Source: Rhodocyclaceae bacterium
GTDB taxonomy: Bacteria; Pseudomonadota; Gammaproteobacteria; Burkholderiales; CAIKXV01
Assembly: GCA_020248265.1 (NCBI GenBank)
Contig: JADCHX010000011.1
Coordinates: 124,001 to 188,000 of the forward strand
Length of the DNA: 64,000 nt
Direction: 5' to 3'
Shown piece by piece: positions 59,442 through 64,000 of this stretch (the first letter of the stretch is position 1; the number at the start of each line of letters is the position of its first letter). The notes beneath the pieces were generated by a model. That model searched no databases. It was not told the origin of the DNA and saw only the letters and a program-made list of their open reading frames with translations. The position numbers and the translations under genes are program-made.

Positions 59442-61175
59442 TTGATCGAGCGCAGGGCTGCGTCCGGTGCCCCCCTGCTCTGGCTGGCGAACAGGCAGCC
59501 GCAATGGGTGCTGTCTATGATGCTGCTGGCGTTGCATGCGGCGCTCGCCTGGGATATCGACGCGTGGTGGGCGCGTGCGCTGTGGCTGACCCATATCGGG
59601 TTGTTCCTGATCTGGCAGCCGCTGTGGCGCGCACAGCGCCGGATCGATCCCCGCTCGGGCCTTGCGCTCGTCGCAGCCGGGGTTGGGTTTGCACTGCTGG
59701 CGACGTGGTGGCTCGCCGCGCTGTGGATCTGCGTGCTGTTTGCGCTGATCGCCGGTCAGGTGCCCGGCACGGGCGAGCCGCGCGAGCGCGCCGGCACCCT
59801 GCTTGCATCGTCGTTCCTGCTCGGCCTGCTGCTGCTGTGGGTGGTGCCGCGTCTGGGCCCGGGCGGTGCGCTTCCCGAACTGCTGACGGTGGTCGTGCAG
59901 TTCATGCTGCCGCTGGTCGCGCTTGCGGCAGGAGCGATACGTCCGCATCCGCCCGCGCCGAAACCGGCAGCGCGGCAGGTCCATGTGCCGGTGGTCATCG
60001 ATCTGGTGTATTCGATGCTGCTTCTGCTGCTGGTTGCGGTGCTGGTGCTGGGCAGCCTGGTGCTCGGCTCGGTCCGCGGCGAGGCGAACCACCTGTTGAC
60101 GCTTGCGCAGGCACTGATCGCCATTGCCGCGCTGCTGGTAGTCCTTTCGTGGCTATGGAACCCGCGCGGCGGATTCGGCGGCCTGAACCAGGTGATTTCA
60201 GGGCACCTGCTGTCGGTCGGGTTGCCGTTCGAGAACTGGATGCGCAGCCTTGCGCTTCTGGCCGAGCGCCAGCGCGACCCGGAGCGCTTTCTTCGGGGTG
60301 CGATAGCAGAGCTGTCGAGGTTGCCCTGGGCCGCTGGGGTGTGCTGGAAAGCGGTCGGCAGCACCGGTACCCTCGGTGTCGTGACGCGCCACCGTATCGA
60401 GCTGTCCGCGCGCGGCCTGTCGCTGGAACTGTACACGCAGATGCAGCCGACGCCCGCGCTCAACCTCCATGCCACGCTGCTGGCACAACTGCTTGGCGAC
60501 TTCTATGATGCGAAACGGCGCGAGCTGCGCGAGCGCAAGCATGCGTACGAACATGCCATCCACGAGACCGGCGCGCGGCTGACCCATGACGTGAAGAACC
60601 TGCTGCAGTCGTTGCAGGTGCTGTGCGCCGCGGTGGAGTCGAGCGATGCTGCGCGCGCCGTCGAACTGCAGGCGCTGATGCGCCGGCAGTTGCCGCAGAT
60701 CGCCCAGCGGCTCGAACGTACGCTCGACAAGCTCGCCCGGCCGCAAGTGCGCACGATGACCCAGGTCGACGCCGGCCAGTGGTGGCGCGCGCTGCGGCGC
60801 CGGGTCGATCAGGATGGCGTGCGCCTGTCGAGCCGCGGCGCGCTGGATGGCAGCCTGCTGCCGCTCGAACTGTTCGACTGCGCGGTGGACAACCTGCTGC
60901 AGAACTCATGGGTCAAGCGCCAGCTCGACCCGGCAGTCAGTGTGCACATCGAACTGTCCGTGCTGGACGGTGTACAGCTTTCGGTGACCGACACTGGTGC
61001 TGCGGTCGAGCCTTCCATCGCCGAGCGCCTTTTGGTGGAGCCGGTCGAATCGCGCAACGGCCTCGGGGTCGGTCTCTACCAGGCGGCCCGGCTTGCACTG
61101 GAGCACGGCTTCGAGCTGCAGTTGTCGAGCAATCAGGCTGGTGCAGTGCGATTCACGCTGAAACCTGCACGCTGA
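59442..61175 (+). CDS. multi-span membrane sensor histidine kinase
   Basis: The protein has 577 aa. The N-terminal half (about 15-240) has seven or so hydrophobic spans. The H-box is LTHDVKNLLQSLQVL with His382, followed by a helical dimerisation segment. The ATP-binding domain (about 440-577) has the N-box DCAVDNLLQNSWVKR, then SVTDTGAAVEPSIAE and GLGVGLYQAARLALEHGF. The HDVKN arrangement resembles PrsK- and PilS-like kinases. The start is TTG 59442 with GGGAGAGGGC upstream. No response regulator is encoded nearby. Confidence 0.85.
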   Translation: MIERRAASGAPLLWLANRQPQWVLSMMLLALHAALAWDIDAWWARALWLTHIGLFLIWQPLWRAQRRIDPRSGLALVAAGVGFALLATWWLAALWICVLFALIAGQVPGTGEPRERAGTLLASSFLLGLLLLWVVPRLGPGGALPELLTVVVQFMLPLVALAAGAIRPHPPAPKPAARQVHVPVVIDLVYSMLLLLLVAVLVLGSLVLGSVRGEANHLLTLAQALIAIAALLVVLSWLWNPRGGFGGLNQVISGHLLSVGLPFENWMRSLALLAERQRDPERFLRGAIAELSRLPWAAGVCWKAVGSTGTLGVVTRHRIELSARGLSLELYTQMQPTPALNLHATLLAQLLGDFYDAKRRELRERKHAYEHAIHETGARLTHDVKNLLQSLQVLCAAVESSDAARAVELQALMRRQLPQIAQRLERTLDKLARPQVRTMTQVDAGQWWRALRRRVDQDGVRLSSRGALDGSLLPLELFDCAVDNLLQNSWVKRQLDPAVSVHIELSVLDGVQLSVTDTGAAVEPSIAERLLVEPVESRNGLGVGLYQAARLALEHGFELQLSSNQAGAVRFTLKPAR

Positions 61176-61207
61176 CCGTTTCGGCTGCAGGCGGACCGCG
61201 AGTCCGG

Positions 61208-61993
61208 TCAGGGCAGCTGGCCAGCCATGACGAGCCGCGAATAGAGGATGTTCGGGGACAGCCAGGTCACGAGGTCGTCGAACTCGGCTGCGGCGGTGCC
61301 GGGTGCGCCCCGCACGCGACTGACGAACGCGCGATCGTTGTTGTTGCTGTTCGGATTCGGATTCTGCACCTCATCGGTCGACAGGCCACCCGAGGCGGCA
61401 TTTGCACCCAGCGAATAGATGACGGCGACGGCGTTCTGCGACAGTACGTCGGTCGCCGAGCAGTTCGCCGCATTGCCGGCGCCAGTGATGCCGGCACCGG
61501 AACCGCAGACGCGCAGGTCGGGTGCCAGACCTGGCATGCCTGTCGCGCGCATCTGACCGGCTGTCGTGAACGCGTTGGCGTTGGCGGTGGTGACCGCATA
61601 GCGCATCCGGTTCTGGGCCAGTCCCCATGCATCGACCGCGTAGCCCTGCCCATCTACCTGCGACAGCCCGAGCGTGACCGCCGGTACGAAGCCGTTCCAC
61701 GGATCGGTGCAGGCACCGCCGCCAGGTGGACTCTCGACGCCATTGGATGTCGCCGATGCCGGGCAGGGCAGGCGTCCGTTCGCCAGCGCGAAACCGATCA
61801 ACGCCTCCCGGATTTCGTCCAGTTGGCGCTGGGTCTGGCTCACACGGCCCTGCTCGACCTGGCTGGCGAGCGGCACCAGCAGTCCGCCGATGATCAGCGA
61901 CAGGATCAGCAGGCCGATCGCCAGTTCGACCAGCGACACACCGCGTGCCCTGGCACGAGCCTGCACCGGCCTGCCGCGAAGCGCCGTTGTCAA
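61208..61993 (-). CDS. prepilin-type N-terminal protein (pseudopilin-like)
   Basis: The protein has 261 aa. A basic leader ends at ARG|VSLVELAIGLLILSLIIGG, with the Glu at +5, so it is processed by a prepilin peptidase. The C-terminal part is Asn/Ala-rich with paired Cys. A GLPCP-like motif (GRLPCPASATSNGVE, residues about 80-95) also occurs in the next gene. It starts at TTG 61993, overlapping the upstream stop as TTGA. Confidence 0.83.
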   Translation of the reverse strand: MTTALRGRPVQARARARGVSLVELAIGLLILSLIIGGLLVPLASQVEQGRVSQTQRQLDEIREALIGFALANGRLPCPASATSNGVESPPGGGACTDPWNGFVPAVTLGLSQVDGQGYAVDAWGLAQNRMRYAVTTANANAFTTAGQMRATGMPGLAPDLRVCGSGAGITGAGNAANCSATDVLSQNAVAVIYSLGANAASGGLSTDEVQNPNPNSNNNDRAFVSRVRGAPGTAAAEFDDLVTWLSPNILYSRLVMAGQLP

Positions 61994-63285
61994 TTGCCCC
62001 CCTGCACTGCCGTGACCGTGCCGGCTGGCACCAGGATCTGTGCCGGAACGGTGCCCGCACCCAGCGACTGTGCCGCCGACAGCGTCGGCCCCTCCAGATA
62101 GTTGGACAGCATGGACTTGTCGGCGGCGGTCGTGCGCGACTGGCTGACACCGGGAGGCCCGCCCATCATCACCGCGAACCGCGCATTGTCGACATTGCCC
62201 GATGCCGCGCGCACGCTGAGAGTACCCGCAGCACAGTCGTTCGCCGGTGGCCCCGCACAGTTCGGAGACACGATGTAGACCACGTGCTCGCGCCAGCGCT
62301 GTAGCTGGAGCCAGACCAGATCGTACTGGCCAGGCGGGACCGTGTTTCCGTTCAGGAGCGCGCTGCGCAGGCCCGACCCTACCGATGCATACGCATCCGG
62401 GGTGACCGAGCCCGGAATACGTCCGGCCAGCACGCCCGGCGCAGGCTGGCAGCCCCCCGCCGGCACGAAGCCCGGACCGACGCATTGCACGTCGTCGAAC
62501 GTTGCCGGGAAGGGCAGGAACCGGTAGACATCGAAATACTGGTTCAGCGCGGCGGCAATCTCCTTCGACACCCGGCGTTCCGCGATCGCCACCAGGTCGG
62601 TGCCGGACACCGGGAGCAGGCGGTCGTTGAACGCCGGACCGGGCAGTGCGGCCGAAAACTGCAGGGTGGACGTGGCATTCACCCCGTCGAGGTAGTTGAC
62701 CAGCGCATTGATCCCCAGGCCGCTGCGTGCCTGTCCCTGCATGGCTGCGCCAGGCGCGAACACGATCGCGCCGAAGGTACCGGGCAAACCATCGATCGTG
62801 AGGACTGCCGGGGTGTCCGGATTGACGAATCCGGGATTGCCGGTGACGGGACCTGCATCGCGGAAACCGGGCGACAGCGCATACCAGAGCCGTTCGCCGC
62901 TCGCGTCTCGCAGTTCCGGGATACGCAGCAGGGCCCAGGGCAGCCGCCCGATGTAGGACTGGCATCCGTTGCCGACGTACTCGACCCCGGGCAGTGCCCG
63001 CCCATCGCCGTCGATGTCCGGACAGGGTAGCGCTCCGGGACGGTTGGCATCGGTGGCCGCGAAGGCCAGGAGGGCCTCGCGCGCCGACTGCAGCACCTCT
63101 GCGTTGCGCTGATTCTGCCGGGCAATCACGGCGTCTGCATCCAGGCTGTGCACGACGTATACCGCGGTCGCGATGCCGATGAACACCACGACCGCGATCA
63201 GCGCCACGCCTGACTGCCGCCGCAGCGCGCGGAGCGCCCGGGTGGGTCTCCGTCGGTCGATCGCCGTGTCAATCGAACGGCTCAC
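61990..63285 (-). CDS. large secreted PilX/pseudopilin-like protein
   Basis: The protein has 431 aa. An N-terminal hydrophobic helix (GVALIAVVVFIGIATAVYVVHSLDADAV, about 26-53) lacks the Glu+5 of true prepilins but fits a PilX-like anchoring helix. The repeated PGALPCPDIDGDG motif near residue 85 resembles PCP in the downstream gene. The large domain after residue 90 has several Cys and many Gly/Asn. Its stop overlaps the next gene and its start overlaps the preceding secreted gene (4 bases). Confidence 0.8.
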   Translation of the reverse strand: MSRSIDTAIDRRRPTRALRALRRQSGVALIAVVVFIGIATAVYVVHSLDADAVIARQNQRNAEVLQSAREALLAFAATDANRPGALPCPDIDGDGRALPGVEYVGNGCQSYIGRLPWALLRIPELRDASGERLWYALSPGFRDAGPVTGNPGFVNPDTPAVLTIDGLPGTFGAIVFAPGAAMQGQARSGLGINALVNYLDGVNATSTLQFSAALPGPAFNDRLLPVSGTDLVAIAERRVSKEIAAALNQYFDVYRFLPFPATFDDVQCVGPGFVPAGGCQPAPGVLAGRIPGSVTPDAYASVGSGLRSALLNGNTVPPGQYDLVWLQLQRWREHVVYIVSPNCAGPPANDCAAGTLSVRAASGNVDNARFAVMMGGPPGVSQSRTTAADKSMLSNYLEGPTLSAAQSLGAGTVPAQILVPAGTVTAVQGGN

Positions 63286-63971
63286 CGGGTCTGATCCCCG
63301 GCGCGAACCGGTTCGCGCGGCGGTTCGTCGAGCCTGCGCCCGAGTTCGCGCAACAGGCGCTCGACGGCTGCGTCGCGTGCCGGCTCGCGTAGCGCATCGC
63401 CGCGCGTGGCGGGCGCGGGCGGGCCATCCGAACCCGCTGAGCCCGCTCCGGGCACGTTCGCCGTTTCCGCTGGCATAGCCGCGCCCGGCGCGGCGGGTGC
63501 CGGCACCGGCTGCCGGTAGCGTTCCTGCACCCTGCCTGACTGTATGTCGACTTCCTGTCCTACCTTGATCCGGACCCGGCGGCCGTTGTCCGGCAGTCGC
63601 AGGTCAGCGCCGTCGGCGGCGTCGCCCACCGGACCGATCCTGACCGTACCGCCTGTCTGCGGCGCTGCGATCGGCGTCCGGTTCAGCCATACGGTCGCCT
63701 GTCCATCGCTGCGTCGGACGATACCGTCCACCGATAGCGACTGCGGCTGCGCTGGAGCCGGCGCACCGGGGACGGTGCGCGCCGGTTGCGCGGTCGGAAG
63801 GCGCCGCGACTCGTCGATCTGCACTCGCTGTGCGGGCGTGAGGAACAACCGGCCGAAGCTGTCCTGGGCGGCTGCAGGGCTGGCCGAGGCGCACAGCGTC
63901 ACCGCCAGCGCGACCGCCGCAGTCATCTTCGACTGCCAGGCGGCCGGAGGCCGGCTGCGCAGTGCATTCAT
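63282..63971 (-). CDS. secreted protein, probably pilus/secretion-associated (MshK-like)
   Basis: The protein has 229 aa. A signal peptide (AAVALAVTLCASASPAAAQ) leads into DSFGRLFLTPAQRVQIDESRRL and a central domain (about 75-140) with SVDGIVRRSDGQATVWLNRTPI and RVRIKVGQEVDIQSG. This recalls the MshK/PilP-type proteins of pilus biogenesis operons, but similarity is weak and the identity is inferred from position. The C-terminal third is Ala/Pro/Arg-rich. It overlaps the PilX-like gene and an upstream frame by 4 bases each. Confidence 0.7.
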   Translation of the reverse strand: MNALRSRPPAAWQSKMTAAVALAVTLCASASPAAAQDSFGRLFLTPAQRVQIDESRRLPTAQPARTVPGAPAPAQPQSLSVDGIVRRSDGQATVWLNRTPIAAPQTGGTVRIGPVGDAADGADLRLPDNGRRVRIKVGQEVDIQSGRVQERYRQPVPAPAAPGAAMPAETANVPGAGSAGSDGPPAPATRGDALREPARDAAVERLLRELGRRLDEPPREPVRAGDQTR

Positions 63972-64000
63972 CGCGCCGCTCCCGCCGGCCTCGGCACCGA
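63968..64000 (-). CDS. C-terminal end of an upstream gene, running off the window
   Basis: A frame reading SVPRPAGAAR and ending in TGA at 63970-63968 overlaps the next ATG as ATGA, as at most other junctions in this operon. Only ten residues are visible, so identity cannot be given; that it is coding is inferred from the overlap pattern. Confidence 0.35.
   Translation of the reverse strand, partial: SVPRPAGAAR

Noticed and set aside
1-64000. CRISPR arrays, insertion sequences, prophage or toxin-antitoxin modules
   Set aside because: No regularly spaced repeats, transposase, integrase or typical toxin-antitoxin pairs were found on either strand.

Overview
The window comes from a GC-rich betaproteobacterial chromosome, most likely order Burkholderiales. 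Four Bug/TctC-type periplasmic binding proteins, a PHA phasin, and the block kdsD-kdsC-lptC-lptA-lptB-rpoN-hpf-ptsN-hprK-rapZ all point there. I see no rRNA, CRISPR array, transposase, integrase or phage module. Many neighbouring genes overlap by 1-4 bases (ATGA, GTGA, TTGA or TGATG junctions), which suggests tight translational coupling.

Layout. (1) 1-10.5 kb, mostly + strand: two 3-hydroxyisobutyrate-dehydrogenase-family genes flanking a secreted protein, a malyl-CoA-lyase-like enzyme, a TerC membrane protein, a CBS-domain protein, a CinA-like protein, an ECF sigma factor with a putative membrane anti-sigma partner, and an HDOD/receiver/GGDEF signalling protein. (2) 10.5-29.5 kb, carbon metabolism: phasin, HIT protein, AcuI-type reductase, then a run of 12 minus-strand genes (14.0-27.5 kb) with binding proteins, an ADP-forming acyl-CoA synthetase, a fused CoA-transferase, a luciferase-like flavoenzyme, hydrolase, aminotransferase, 2-hydroxyacid dehydrogenase, cupin, creatininase-like and Gfo/Idh/MocA proteins. 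A divergent GntR regulator faces it across a perfect palindrome. This looks like a catabolic island for an unidentified organic acid or sugar acid. (3) 29.5-39.4 kb, housekeeping: a DAHP synthase preceded by a Phe-rich leader peptide and attenuator, then hemW, trmB-thiG-thiS, tRNA-Gly(CCC), mutY and a universal stress protein. (4) 39.4-45.4 kb: a complete Mrp Na+/H+ antiporter operon with fused A and B subunits. (5) 45.4-56.7 kb: Lon-like domain protein, rapZ-hprK-ptsN-hpf-rpoN (nitrogen PTS and sigma-54) and the LPS genes lptB-lptA-lptC-kdsC-kdsD, with a divergent CPA2 antiporter. (6) 56.7-64 kb: a type IV pilin-like gene with a good sigma-54 promoter, an orphan ABC-2 permease, a multi-membrane-span histidine kinase and a coupled group of two prepilin-like proteins plus a secreted protein, running off the window edge.

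The most notable signals are the phenylalanine attenuator in front of the DAHP synthase (about 30.65-30.78 kb), the sigma-54 promoter with upstream dyads in front of the pilin gene (57.5-57.7 kb), the palindromic operator at 27.53 kb, and a 3-hydroxyisobutyrate-dehydrogenase paralogue lacking the catalytic lysine at the left edge.
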